DNA from: Pseudomonadota bacterium
GTDB lineage: Bacteria > Pseudomonadota > Gammaproteobacteria > Burkholderiales > Rhodocyclaceae
Direction: 5' to 3'
Length of the DNA stretch: 64,000 nt
NCBI GenBank assembly: GCA_018261905.1
Contig: JAGTRU010000034.1
Location: 1-64,000 of the forward strand
The position numbers and the translations under genes were made by a program. Below are positions 46,907 through 56,185 of the stretch, piece by piece (within the stretch, counting starts at the first letter, position 1; each line of letters begins with the position of its first letter). The notes under the pieces were generated by a model. That model was not told the DNA's origin and made no database searches. It was given only the letters and a program-made list of their open reading frames with translations.

Positions 46907-47914
46907 ATGTCGCGCACCTCTCTTTATCGTTCCGGCCAGGCCGGTCTTTCCCTGAAATTGCGCCAGCTGGCGCTGGCCGTCGGCAGCACTCTGGCGCTGG
47001 CTGGAGCGCATGCCCAGGAAGCGGTTTCCCAGGCCATTCCGGGTGTCGTCGCCGCCGGTGCAAAAATCGAGTTGATCAAGGACGGCTTCAAGGGCACCGA
47101 AGGCCCGGTCGCGCTGCCCGATGGCGGTTTTGCCTTTACCGAAACCCAGGCCAATCGCATCACGCGCATCGCTGCCGACGGCACGACTTCGACTTTCCTG
47201 GAAAACAGCAACGGCTCGAACGGCCTGGGCTTCAATGCCAAGGGCGAACTGATTTCTGTGCAGGTTGCCGATACCCGGGTCGGCGTGGTCTACCCGGCTG
47301 CCCAGGCGCGCACCCTGGCTGACAATTTCGACGGTCTGCCCTTCGGTCGGCCGAATGATCTGGTGGTGAACAAGCGCGGCGGCGTCTATTTCACCGATTC
47401 CGGCGTGAATGTCGCACCCAACCAGCCGGCGCCGACCAAGGTCTTCGCCAAGCCTGCCGTCTATTACATCAGCCCGGAAGGCGCGCTGCAGCGTCTGGCG
47501 GCCGATATCGAGCGGCCGAACGGCATCCAGTTGAGCCCGGATGAAAAGGTGCTCTACGTCGCCAATACCAACGGCGAGCACGTGCTGGCCTACGACATTG
47601 CGGCCGACGGCTCGGTTGGTGCCCGCCGCAATTTTGCCAAGCTGGCCGGCTGGAACAAGAACGACAGCGGGGTCTGGGCGAGTGGCGCCGACGGTCTGGC
47701 GGTTGACGAAAAGGGTCGCCTCTATGTCGCTTCCAATGTCGGCATTGAAGTGTTCAGTGCCGCCGGCGAAGCCCTGGGCCGCATCGCCCTGCCGAAGAAG
47801 CCGCAGAACCTGGCCTTCGCCGGGGCTGGCAAGAAGAATCTGTATGTCGTCGGCCGCGGTTCGGCCTACAAGATCGCGACGCAGACGGCGGGCTACGCCG
47901 GCCGTGCCAAGTAA
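46907..47914 (+). CDS. SMP-30/gluconolactonase/LRE-family secreted protein
   Basis: A 335-residue six-bladed beta-propeller hydrolase with a signal peptide (cleavage near AGAHA). Metal ligands are visible in FKGTEGPV, the asparagine of FGRPNDLVV and a late aspartate in SGADGLAVDEKG. Family members hydrolyse lactones, but the substrate here is unknown. It heads a run with a dienelactone hydrolase, a cytochrome b and a cytochrome c'. Confidence 0.88.
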   Translation: MSRTSLYRSGQAGLSLKLRQLALAVGSTLALAGAHAQEAVSQAIPGVVAAGAKIELIKDGFKGTEGPVALPDGGFAFTETQANRITRIAADGTTSTFLENSNGSNGLGFNAKGELISVQVADTRVGVVYPAAQARTLADNFDGLPFGRPNDLVVNKRGGVYFTDSGVNVAPNQPAPTKVFAKPAVYYISPEGALQRLAADIERPNGIQLSPDEKVLYVANTNGEHVLAYDIAADGSVGARRNFAKLAGWNKNDSGVWASGADGLAVDEKGRLYVASNVGIEVFSAAGEALGRIALPKKPQNLAFAGAGKKNLYVVGRGSAYKIATQTAGYAGRAK

Positions 47915-47943
47915 TCATCCAGACCGATAAAGGACAAATCCCC

Positions 47944-48834
47944 ATGAGCCGACTGACCGCCAAGGATTTCCACCCGGAAGTCCTCAAATTGTTCGATAAA
48001 TACGTGCATGGCCTGATTCCGCGCCGTGATTTCCTCAAGTCGGCCGGCAAGTTCGCGGTCGGTGCGGCGACCGCCGAAGGCCTGCTGCAGGCGCTCAGCC
48101 CGCGCTTCGCCGAGGCCCAGCAGGTGCGTGGCGACGATCCCCGCATCAAGGCGCGTTTTGTTGAAATTCCTTCACCGCAGGGCTACGGCACGCTGCGTGG
48201 CTACCTGGCGCAGCCGGCGCAGGCCAAAGGCAAGCTGCCGACGGTACTGGTCGTGCATGAAAACCGCGGCCTCAATCCGCACATCGAGGACATCGCCCGC
48301 CGCCTGGCGCTCGACGGCTTCATCGCCTTCGCACCGGATGCGCTGTTCCCGCTTGGCGGCTATCCCGGCGATGAAGACAAGGCGCGCGAACTGTTCCCCA
48401 AGCTCGACCAGACCAAGACGCGCGAGGATTTCATCGCCGCGGCCGGTTTCCTGAAAAAACTGCCGGAAGGCAACGGCAAGGTCGGTACCGTCGGCTTTTG
48501 CTACGGCGGCGGTGTCGTCAATTTCCTCGCCACCCGCCTGCCCGACTTGGCGGCCGGCGTGCCGTTCTACGGCAACCAGCCGCCGGTCGAGGAGGTCGCC
48601 AAGATCAAGGCGCCGCTGCTCATCCAGTACGCCGAGAACGACGAGCGCATCAATGCCGGCTGGCCGAAATACGAAGCCGCCCTGAAAGCCGCCGGAGTGC
48701 ATTACGAAGCCTATATCTATCCGGGCGTCCAGCACGGCTTCAACAACGACACCACGCCGCGCTTCGATCAGGCTGCCGCCAAACTGGCCTGGCAGCGCAC
48801 CGTCGCCTTCTTCAACCAGCATCTGCGCGCCTGA
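47944..48834 (+). CDS. Dienelactone hydrolase family protein (YghX type) with Tat signal
   Basis: A 296-residue alpha/beta hydrolase with the cysteine nucleophile in GFCYGGG, aspartate in AENDERI and histidine in QHGFNND. An extended N-terminus carries a twin-arginine segment RRDFLKSAG followed by a hydrophobic stretch, so it is probably exported folded. The substrate is unknown. It starts 29 bases after the SMP-30 gene. Confidence 0.88.
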   Translation: MSRLTAKDFHPEVLKLFDKYVHGLIPRRDFLKSAGKFAVGAATAEGLLQALSPRFAEAQQVRGDDPRIKARFVEIPSPQGYGTLRGYLAQPAQAKGKLPTVLVVHENRGLNPHIEDIARRLALDGFIAFAPDALFPLGGYPGDEDKARELFPKLDQTKTREDFIAAAGFLKKLPEGNGKVGTVGFCYGGGVVNFLATRLPDLAAGVPFYGNQPPVEEVAKIKAPLLIQYAENDERINAGWPKYEAALKAAGVHYEAYIYPGVQHGFNNDTTPRFDQAAAKLAWQRTVAFFNQHLRA

Positions 48835-48845
48835 GGAGAATCCAG

Positions 48846-49562
48846 ATGAGCCGTCAACGTGTATGGGATCTGCCGACCCGGCTGTTTCACTGGGCGCTGG
48901 CCGGCGGCATCGTCGCCGCCGTGGTCACCGGCAAGATCGGTGGCGACCTGATCGAATGGCATGGCCGCAGCGGCCTGTTCATTCTTGGCTTGGTCATCTT
49001 CCGCATCGTCTGGGGCTTCGTCGGTTCGCCGACCGCCCGCTTTGCCAATTTCATTCGTGGTCCGCGCGCCATCAAGGCCTACCTCAAGGGCGAGTGGCAG
49101 GGCATCGGCCATAACCCGCTCGGTGCGCTGGCCGTACTGGCGCTGCTGACGCTGACCGCCGCCCAGGTGTTCAGCGGCCTGTTTGCCAATGACGACATCA
49201 CCTTCCAGGGGCCGCTCGCCGGCCTGCTCAGCAAGGAAGCCTCGGACCAGTCACGCGGCCTGCACTCGCTGGTCTTTTACGGCCTGCTCGGCATCGTCGG
49301 TCTGCACCTGGCGGCGATTGCCTTCTACACGCGGGTCAAGAAGGAAAGCCTGCTCAAACCGATGCTGACCGGCTGGAAAGCCAGTGATCCGGTACTGGCC
49401 AAGGCCGCGCCTGTCGAACATCACCACAGCCCGCTGCGTAGCGCCATCGCCTTTACCGTTGCCGCTCTGATCGCCAGCACCACCGTTTATGCCGCCAGCG
49501 GCGGCCTGCTGCCGGCCGAACCGCCACCCCCACCGGCCGCTGTTGCGGCGCCGGCCTGGTAA
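48846..49562 (+). CDS. Cytochrome b561-type membrane protein
   Basis: A 238-residue four-helix diheme cytochrome b (b561/Ni-hydrogenase type). Heme histidines are candidates in RLFHWAL, EWHGRSG, GLHSLVF and GLHLAAI. The C-terminus is a proline-rich periplasmic tail (EPPPPPAAVAAP). It should carry electrons between the quinone pool and the cytochrome c' encoded next. The ATG at 48846 follows GGAGAATCC; the upstream open frame overlaps the hydrolase and is a shadow. Confidence 0.88.
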   Translation: MSRQRVWDLPTRLFHWALAGGIVAAVVTGKIGGDLIEWHGRSGLFILGLVIFRIVWGFVGSPTARFANFIRGPRAIKAYLKGEWQGIGHNPLGALAVLALLTLTAAQVFSGLFANDDITFQGPLAGLLSKEASDQSRGLHSLVFYGLLGIVGLHLAAIAFYTRVKKESLLKPMLTGWKASDPVLAKAAPVEHHHSPLRSAIAFTVAALIASTTVYAASGGLLPAEPPPPPAAVAAPAW

Positions 49563-49621
49563 TCAAATCCCCCATCAGCGGCAGCGCGTGTTGCGCTGCC
49601 CTTTTCAATACAGGAGCAACA

Positions 49622-50089
49622 ATGAAGCATTCCATCAAACCCCTGGTCGCCGCCCTGGCTGTCGTCGTTTCCGCCAGCGCCCTGGCCCAGCAGGCCCCGA
49701 AACCGGAAACCCTGATCAAGTGGCGGCAGTCGGTGTACCAGGTCGTCGCCTGGAACAGCGCCCGCATCAAGGCCAATGTCGAAGGTACCTACAACAAGGA
49801 AGAAGTGATCCGCGCCGCCAACAGCACCGCGGCCATCGCCAGTTCCGGCCTCGGCGCCCTGTATGCGCCGGGCACCGAGCAGGGCAAGGGCTGGCATGAC
49901 ACCACCGTCAAGCCGGAACTGTTCACCGATGGCAAGCGCGTTGGCGAACTGGCCGGCAATTTCGTCAAGGAAGCCAACGAATTGGCCAAGGTCGCCGCCA
50001 GCGGCGATCAGGCTGCGGTCAAGGTCCAGTTCGGCAAGCTGCAGGGTACCTGCAAGGCTTGCCACGACGATTTCAAGAAGAAGGACTAA
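49622..50089 (+). CDS. Cytochrome c' family protein
   Basis: A 155-residue periplasmic four-helix class II cytochrome with a signal peptide (ending SALAQ) and the C-terminal heme motif CKACHDDF. Members bind NO or transfer electrons. It is paired with the cytochrome b561 gene, a recurrent arrangement. AGGAGC precedes the ATG. Confidence 0.92.
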   Translation: MKHSIKPLVAALAVVVSASALAQQAPKPETLIKWRQSVYQVVAWNSARIKANVEGTYNKEEVIRAANSTAAIASSGLGALYAPGTEQGKGWHDTTVKPELFTDGKRVGELAGNFVKEANELAKVAASGDQAAVKVQFGKLQGTCKACHDDFKKKD

Positions 50090-50120
50090 GTCGGGCTGGC
50101 GGCTTGATGCCGCCCGCTTG

Positions 50121-50159
50121 AAGCTGCCGTCCATGCTAAGCGTGACGGCAGCTTTTTTT
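50121..50159 (+). terminator. Intrinsic terminator after the cytochrome genes
   Basis: AAGCTGCCGTC pairs with GACGGCAGCTT over 11 bp around a 12-base loop and runs into seven T residues. Confidence 0.9.
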
Positions 50160-50203
50160 GAATTCCGGCGCCATGCTGGATAAATATTTTGTGAGGCATG
50201 CCG

Positions 50204-51832
50204 ATGAAACGCCTGCTATTTCTTGTGCACCGCTGGGCAGGGGTCGCCCTGGCCCTGTTCATGACCCTGTGGTTCTTTTCCGGGCTGGTCATCCTGCATT
50301 CCGTGCAGATGAACCAGAGCCGGCCGCAGCAACTGGCACATGCCGAGCCGCTGCAGGCCGAGGCCGGCTGGCTGAGCCTGGGTGAAGCCTGGGAACGCAG
50401 TGCCGCCGAGAGCAAGCAGGCCGCTGCTGCCGGTAAGCCAGCCAGTGCTGCACCCGCTGCCGAGGCTGGCAAGGCGCCGGCCAAAAGGGTTGACAACACG
50501 ATTACCGAAGCCCGCCTGCTGCGCCATGCCGGGCAGCCGCAATGGCTGGTTGAGGATACCTCCGGCAAGCGCTTCGCGATTTCCGCCATCGACGGGCATG
50601 TGCAGGAAACCTCGGCCGAGACGGCCGGCCGGATCGCCGAGCAGTGGGTCAATGGCAACGAAGCTAGCGGCCTGGCGACGCCGGTCCATTTCCTGGAAAC
50701 CATCGACAAGCCGATGATCGTCCGCAACCAGGATGCGCTGCGCCCCTTCCACCATTTTGCGGTCGATGACGGTGCGGGCAGCGAACTCTATATTTCGGCG
50801 AAGAGCGGCGATGTCGTGCATGCCTCGACAAGTGTCGAGCGCGGCCTGTACTGGGCCGGCAACTGGCTGCATTTCTTCCGTTTCCTCGATCTCACCGGCT
50901 GGAGCGAGTCGCGTGCCGAGATCCTGATGTGGTCGGTGATCGTCGCCTTCGTCGCCTGCCTGACCGGACTCATCGTCGGCTGGCTGCGCTGGCGGCCGGG
51001 CCTGTTCGGCAAGGCGACCTATGCCGAGGGCCGGGTTCACCCCTATCACGCTTTCTGGTTCCGCTGGCATTTCTGGGCCGGCCTGATCGGTGGCAGTTTT
51101 GCCTTCCTCTGGGCGCTCAGCGGCTTCGTCAACGGCAATACCTGGAAGCTGTTCACGCCGGCCACGCCGAGCCGCGAAGAGCTGGTCCGCTACTACGGCA
51201 ACGGCCTGCCGGCGGCGGCCCGCGACTGGAAGCCGGTGGCGCTCGATGGCACGGCCGGGCACGCCGTCGAACTGAGCTGGCGCCGCCTCGGCGATCAGGC
51301 CGTGCTCCTGGCCTACGACCGCAATGGCCAGCGCCAGCCGGTGGCCGCTTCCGTCGAGAGCTTCGGCAGCGTCGCGCTGACCGATGCCGTGCAGCGCCTG
51401 GCCGGCGACAAGGTCAATGCCACCCATTCGCTGCTCAGCGAATACGACAGCTATTACTACCTGCGCCATGGCCGGGGTTCCTATGACCGGCCGTTGCCGG
51501 TGGTGCGCGTTGATCTCGACGACGAAGTTGGTACCCGTTTCTACCTCGATCCGCAGGATGGCCGCCTGCTGCTGCGCCAGGACAACAGCAGGCGCGCCTA
51601 TCGCTGGCTGTTCAATGCCCTGCATTACTGGGATATCGGCTTCCTTTACGTGCGCCCGGCCTGGGATGCGTGGATGCTGCTGTGGATCGGCTTCGGCCTG
51701 GTGCTCAGCGTCAGTTCGCTGTTCATTGGCTGGAAGCGTCTGAAATTCACCTTCATGCCGAAGAACAAGAAGCGGGCTGCCCAGGTGGTGAATCCCGAGC
51801 CGGAGCTGGCGACGGAAAGTCAGGGGAGTTGA
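50204..51832 (+). CDS. PepSY-domain transmembrane protein
   Basis: A 542-residue protein of the PepSY-TM group: first helix near residues 8-30 with HRWAGVALALFMTLWFFSG, a periplasmic PepSY region, helices around LMWSVIVAFVACLTGLIVGWL and WRWHFWAGLIGG-like segments, and a last helix before a basic tail. Conserved histidines suggest heme binding. Related proteins are linked to iron uptake or ferric reduction, but no siderophore gene is nearby. I chose the second ATG, with GAGG 7 bases upstream. Confidence 0.85.
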   Translation: MKRLLFLVHRWAGVALALFMTLWFFSGLVILHSVQMNQSRPQQLAHAEPLQAEAGWLSLGEAWERSAAESKQAAAAGKPASAAPAAEAGKAPAKRVDNTITEARLLRHAGQPQWLVEDTSGKRFAISAIDGHVQETSAETAGRIAEQWVNGNEASGLATPVHFLETIDKPMIVRNQDALRPFHHFAVDDGAGSELYISAKSGDVVHASTSVERGLYWAGNWLHFFRFLDLTGWSESRAEILMWSVIVAFVACLTGLIVGWLRWRPGLFGKATYAEGRVHPYHAFWFRWHFWAGLIGGSFAFLWALSGFVNGNTWKLFTPATPSREELVRYYGNGLPAAARDWKPVALDGTAGHAVELSWRRLGDQAVLLAYDRNGQRQPVAASVESFGSVALTDAVQRLAGDKVNATHSLLSEYDSYYYLRHGRGSYDRPLPVVRVDLDDEVGTRFYLDPQDGRLLLRQDNSRRAYRWLFNALHYWDIGFLYVRPAWDAWMLLWIGFGLVLSVSSLFIGWKRLKFTFMPKNKKRAAQVVNPEPELATESQGS

Positions 51833-51866
51833 GGTGACGAGGCCCGGGTGACCGGGCCTGTTGCAT

Positions 51867-51895
51867 GTGCGCCCGGCTCGGGCGCACTGCTTTTT
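51867..51895. terminator. Terminator between the PepSY and fic genes
   Basis: GTGCGCCCG-GCT-CGGGCGCAC forms a 9-bp stem followed by CTGCTTTTT. A second hairpin (GGCCCGG/CCGGGCC) lies just upstream at 51841-51858. Confidence 0.8.
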
Positions 51896-51898
51896 ATG

Positions 51899-52492
51899 CT
51901 ACTCAATAATCGCGCCGATCCTTCCTAGGAGCGATTCCAGCGGCTTGTTGTCGCCATGGAAACTGGCGATCATCGCCGCATACATTTCCCCGTGGCTCAC
52001 TTCGGCGAAGTCTATGAAGTAGCCAGCCTGTTCTGCCAGTTGCGAGCAGAAAGCACGCTGAACGCGGCCATTGCCCTCGCGGAATGGATGGGCGGCATTG
52101 ATTTCGCTCAGGTAGTGGGCGAGTCGTTCGACGAAAGTTTCCGGTTTGAATCCGATCAGAAAATTTTCCCCGGAAATTTTGGCAAGCTCCTGACCGAGGT
52201 AGGCTTCGATCAATCCACAGTTGCCGAAGCGGCTGCTGCCTTTGCTGATGTCGACGGTACGCAGTTGTCCAGCCCAGTCGTACACATCCTGAAATAAATG
52301 ACGGTGTATCGCTTTCAGGTGGGCGAGATCGAAATTTCCCTGAATCGGGTGCTCAATCAACTCCAGCAGGCGAATCGCCGTGGCATCGGCTTCGAATGCA
52401 TCCAGCGCTGCCTGGTCGTGCAGATCCGCCTTGTTCTTCAGTATTTCAGAGTCAGGGAAGGTGTAGCTGTCAGACCCGTCGTACCGCGACAT
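51899..52492 (-). CDS. Fic-domain AMP transferase toxin
   Basis: A 197-residue Fic protein with the complete active-site motif HPFREGNGR (catalytic H135) and the flap region before it. It would transfer AMP from ATP to a target protein; class I enzymes of this length (VbhT/FicT) AMPylate DNA gyrase and topoisomerase IV. The toxin overlaps an upstream small ORF with a VbhA fold by 23 bases. The absence of an inhibitory helix in Fic itself fits a class I toxin whose antitoxin is separate. Confidence 0.92.
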   Translation of the reverse strand: MSRYDGSDSYTFPDSEILKNKADLHDQAALDAFEADATAIRLLELIEHPIQGNFDLAHLKAIHRHLFQDVYDWAGQLRTVDISKGSSRFGNCGLIEAYLGQELAKISGENFLIGFKPETFVERLAHYLSEINAAHPFREGNGRVQRAFCSQLAEQAGYFIDFAEVSHGEMYAAMIASFHGDNKPLESLLGRIGAIIE

Positions 52493-52661
52493 GGTGGCTC
52501 ATTACATCGGCAAGCAGTTTGGCGGTGGTGGTTTCGCCGGCGAGATAGCTACGCAGTCCCTTGACGACGCTCGGGCTGGGGGTCAGTTGCTCGATGCGCA
52601 GCGAGGCGAGGACATTCGTGACGGCTTTTTGCCGCGTCGCCAACTTGCTGATTTTTTTCAT
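52470..52661 (-). CDS. VbhA-like Fic antitoxin
   Basis: A 63-residue antitoxin. After a short helix it has ASLRIEQLTPSPSVVKGLRSYLAGE, the VbhA-domain pattern. The inhibitory motif is normally [S/T]xxxE[G/N]; here it is S20-LRI-E24-Q25, with Gln in the last position. The inhibitory glutamate is kept. GAGGACC lies about 7 bases before the ATG. The gene precedes and overlaps fic, as in VbhA-VbhT pairs. Confidence 0.85.
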   Translation of the reverse strand: MKKISKLATRQKAVTNVLASLRIEQLTPSPSVVKGLRSYLAGETTTAKLLADVMSHHVAVRRV

Positions 52662-52986
52662 CGCAGGTCCTCGTCATCTCATAATCGTCTGCTGATTTTA
52701 CCATTCAGGACTGCTGTTCGGAGCACAGGATCGCACAGCCTGGGCGGCTATCCAGCCTGCCTTCCCCGGAAAATCCAAGCCTTGTTTTGCCCATAGCTGT
52801 TGCCAGAGCAGAAACTCGCAGCCTGAAATGTTGCGCAGGCAGCAGATGGCGCCTGCGGGGATAAATCAAGTCGTTGTATTTTCGACGGTTTCGTTGTGGT
52901 TCGACTATTGCTTACGTCTTGGGCTTTGTCTTCGATGTCCGTGCGCCATGCCTGATGGGCGGTCACGGCTGCCAGATTGGTTTCAT
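52662..52986. other. Divergent intergenic region between the fic pair and the RND pump
   Basis: About 325 bases without a gene. The RND reading frame stays open back to 52828, but the upstream codons give unrelated sequence. No clear operator or regulator gene is visible. Confidence 0.4.
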
Positions 52987-55900
52987 ATGTGGATCGTCAA
53001 TATCGCCCTGCGTCGCCCCTACACGTTCATCGTGGCGGCGCTGCTCATCCTGCTTTCCATGCCCTACGTCCTGCGCAACATGGCGACGGACATCTTTCCC
53101 GATATCGACATCCCGGTCGTCGCCATGCTCTGGGACTACAAGGGCATGAACGCCAAGGAAATGGCGGATCGCGTGACGAGCACGGTCGAGCGTTCGATGA
53201 CCCTGATCGACGGCATCGAACATACCGAATCGCTGACCTTGCCCGGCGCCTCGGTGATCAAGGTGTTTTTCCAGCCGGGGACCGATATCCGCACAGCCAT
53301 GGCCCAGGTGCTGTCGAGCAGCAATTCGGTATTCCGCTCGGTACCGGCCGGCACCATGCCGCCGCAGGTGATCCAGTATTCGGCCTCCGACCTGCCGCTG
53401 GTCCAGTTGGGTATCGCCAGCCAGACGGTGTCCTATGCCGAGGTCGGCGATCTGCTGAGCCTGTCGGTGCGGCCCATTCTGCAGGCCAAGAAGGGCGTTT
53501 CGCTGACCTATCCCTACGGTGCGGCGAGCCGCCAGGTGTCGGTTGATATCGACAATCCGGCGCTGCTCGCCCGCGGTCTGACTCCGGCCGACCTGGTCAG
53601 CGCCCTCGGCGCGCAGAACCTGATCCTGCCGACCGGCAGCATGAAACTCGGCGACAGCGAGTTCGACATCGCCCTGAACGGTGCCATTCCTTCGGTGGCG
53701 GCGCTTGGCGATATTCCGATCCGTACGGTCAATGGCAGCACCGTCTTCCTGCGCGATGTCGCCAATGTCCGCGACGGGGCCTCGCCGTTGGCGACGATAG
53801 CCCGCCAGAACGGCGAGGCCGGGGTGCTGGCCTCGATCTTCAAGGTCGGCCGGACGTCGACGCTGGAGGTCGTCGACCACGTCAAGGCATCGATGGCCAA
53901 GATCGCCGAGCAGTTTCCGCCGGGCATCGAACTGAAACTCATGTTCGACCAGTCGGTCTTCGTCAAGGCGGCGGTCAGCAATGTCGTGCACGAAGCGCTG
54001 ATCGCCGCCGGCCTGACCGCCGCGATGATCCTGCTTTTTCTCGGCAACTGGCGCAGCACCTGCATCATCGCCGTGTCGATCCCGCTGTCCATCATGTGCT
54101 CGCTGATCGTGCTGTTCCTGATCGGCCAGACCATCAATTTGATGACCCTGGGCGGACTGGCTCTGGCGGTGGGCATCCTGGTCGACGATGCGACGGTCGA
54201 GATCGAGAACATCGAACGCCAGATGGCGCTGGGCAAGAACCCGCGCCAGGCCATTCTCGACGGCGCCGCGGAAATCGCCGTGCCGGCCTTCGTCTCCACC
54301 CTGTGCATCTGCATCGTCTTCGTCCCGATGTTCTTCCTGACCGGCGTCGCCCGCTCGCTGTTCGTGCCGCTGGCCGAGGCTGTGGTCTTTGCCATGCTGG
54401 CTTCCTACGCCTTGTCGCGCACCCTGGTGCCGACCCTGGTGATGTACATGATGGCCGGCCACCACGCCCGCCAGGCAGCGCCGGCCGGTAATGTCGTCGC
54501 CCATCACTTCAATCGCCTGCATCAGCGCTTCAATCATTATTTCGAGCTGCTGCGCGAGCATTATGTGATTCTGCTGGCCAGCGTGCTCAATCACGGCCGG
54601 CGCTTCGGCTTCGGTTTCTTCGCCTTTTGCGTGCTGTCGCTCGGCCTGGTGCCGCTACTCGGCCAGGATCTGTTCCCGGCGGTCGATACCGGTCAGCTCC
54701 GGTTGCATCTGCGGGCGCCCTCCGGGACCCGGCTGGAAGAAATGCCGCGCCTCGTCGATCAGGTCGAAACGGTGATCCGCCAGCGCATTCCGGCCGGCGA
54801 GCTGGGCGATATCCTGGACATCATCGGTGGCCCCTACAGCACCCGCAATACGCTGTTCGGCAATTCCGGCACGGTGGAAACCGCCGATACCGAGATCATG
54901 ATTTCGCTGCGCCCCGGCCACCGGGCCAGCGCCGAATACATGAACGACCTGCGCAGCGAACTGGCCGGGCGTTTCCCTGGTGTGGAATTTTTCTTCCAGC
55001 CGGCCGACCAGGTCAGCCAGACCCTGAACTTCGGTACGCCGGCGCCAATCGATATCCAGTTCCTCGGTGGCAAGCCGGCCGAGATCAGGCCGCTCGCCGT
55101 CGAGTTCAACAGCCGTTTGCGGGAGATTCCCGGCATTGTCGATGCCCATATCTACCAGCGCTGGAACAAGCCGGCCCTGGCGCTCGAAATGGACCGCAGC
55201 CAGTTGCAGCAACTCGGCCTGTCGGCGCGCAACGTCGCCGAGAACCTGCTGATTTCGCTGTCCGGCAGCATGCAGACGACGCCGACCTTCTGGCTCAATC
55301 CGGCCAATGGCAACACCTACAACGTCGGCGTGAAAAGTCGGGAAATCGATATCGACAGCATCGATGCGCTGCTGCGGACGCCAGTTGGATCCGGTACCGC
55401 TGGCGGCGAGCCGCAGTTGCTCGGCAACCTGGTCAGTGTCAAACGTTCGGCGCAGGCGGCCATGGTCACCCATTACAACGTCAGCAACATGTTCAACATC
55501 TACGCCAATGTCGACGGCCGTGATCTCGGCGGGGTCAGCCGCGATATCGACCGCCTGGTCGAAGAGACGCGCGACAAGCTGCCGCGTGCCGCCGAACTGG
55601 TGGTACGCGGGCAGATTCAGACGCTGAATACGTCCTTCGTCGGCCTGGCGCTTGGGCTGGCCGTCGCCATCGTGCTCGTCTACCTGCTGGTCGTCGTCAA
55701 TTTTCAGTCCTGGCTTGATCCGCTGATCATCATCAGCGCCTTGCCCGCCGCCCTGGCCGGCATCGCCTGGACGCTGTTCCTGTCGGGTACGACGCTCAGC
55801 GTCCCGGCCCTGACCGGGACCATCATGACCATGGGGGTGGCGACCGCCAACAGCATCCTGCTTGTTTCCTTCGCGCGCAGCCGGTTGGCCGACGGTGTGC

Positions 55901-56163
55901 CGCCTGTGACGGCGGCGCTCGAAGCCGGCGCGACGCGCCTGCGGCCGGTGCTGATGACCGCCTTCGCGATGATCGCCGGCATGTTGCCGATGGCGCTGGG
56001 CTGGGGCGAGGGCGGCGAACAGAACGCACCACTCGGCCGGGCGGTGATCGGCGGCCTGGCTTTCGCCACTTTCTCGACCCTGCTTTTTGTCCCTATCGTC
56101 TTTGCCAGCCTGCATCAGCGGCTGGAACGCACCGGCCTGCCACACAGTCCGGCCCATGCCTGA
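52987..56163 (+). CDS. RND efflux pump inner-membrane transporter
   Basis: A 1058-residue proton-driven transporter of the AcrB/MexF superfamily: first membrane helix near residues 10-28, a porter domain, TM4 with GGLALAVGILVDDATVEIEN (the acidic DD proton relay), and the second half repeating this with LTGTIMTMGVATANSILLVSFA. It lacks the DD in the second half, as normal. The ATG at 52987 gives the usual MWIVNIALRRPYTF start, although the ribosome binding site is weak. The substrate is unknown. It precedes its adaptor, reversing the usual MFP-RND order. Confidence 0.9.
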   Translation: MWIVNIALRRPYTFIVAALLILLSMPYVLRNMATDIFPDIDIPVVAMLWDYKGMNAKEMADRVTSTVERSMTLIDGIEHTESLTLPGASVIKVFFQPGTDIRTAMAQVLSSSNSVFRSVPAGTMPPQVIQYSASDLPLVQLGIASQTVSYAEVGDLLSLSVRPILQAKKGVSLTYPYGAASRQVSVDIDNPALLARGLTPADLVSALGAQNLILPTGSMKLGDSEFDIALNGAIPSVAALGDIPIRTVNGSTVFLRDVANVRDGASPLATIARQNGEAGVLASIFKVGRTSTLEVVDHVKASMAKIAEQFPPGIELKLMFDQSVFVKAAVSNVVHEALIAAGLTAAMILLFLGNWRSTCIIAVSIPLSIMCSLIVLFLIGQTINLMTLGGLALAVGILVDDATVEIENIERQMALGKNPRQAILDGAAEIAVPAFVSTLCICIVFVPMFFLTGVARSLFVPLAEAVVFAMLASYALSRTLVPTLVMYMMAGHHARQAAPAGNVVAHHFNRLHQRFNHYFELLREHYVILLASVLNHGRRFGFGFFAFCVLSLGLVPLLGQDLFPAVDTGQLRLHLRAPSGTRLEEMPRLVDQVETVIRQRIPAGELGDILDIIGGPYSTRNTLFGNSGTVETADTEIMISLRPGHRASAEYMNDLRSELAGRFPGVEFFFQPADQVSQTLNFGTPAPIDIQFLGGKPAEIRPLAVEFNSRLREIPGIVDAHIYQRWNKPALALEMDRSQLQQLGLSARNVAENLLISLSGSMQTTPTFWLNPANGNTYNVGVKSREIDIDSIDALLRTPVGSGTAGGEPQLLGNLVSVKRSAQAAMVTHYNVSNMFNIYANVDGRDLGGVSRDIDRLVEETRDKLPRAAELVVRGQIQTLNTSFVGLALGLAVAIVLVYLLVVVNFQSWLDPLIIISALPAALAGIAWTLFLSGTTLSVPALTGTIMTMGVATANSILLVSFARSRLADGVPPVTAALEAGATRLRPVLMTAFAMIAGMLPMALGWGEGGEQNAPLGRAVIGGLAFATFSTLLFVPIVFASLHQRLERTGLPHSPAHA

Positions 56164-56185
56164 ACCCCCCGACGGAAATCCCGCC

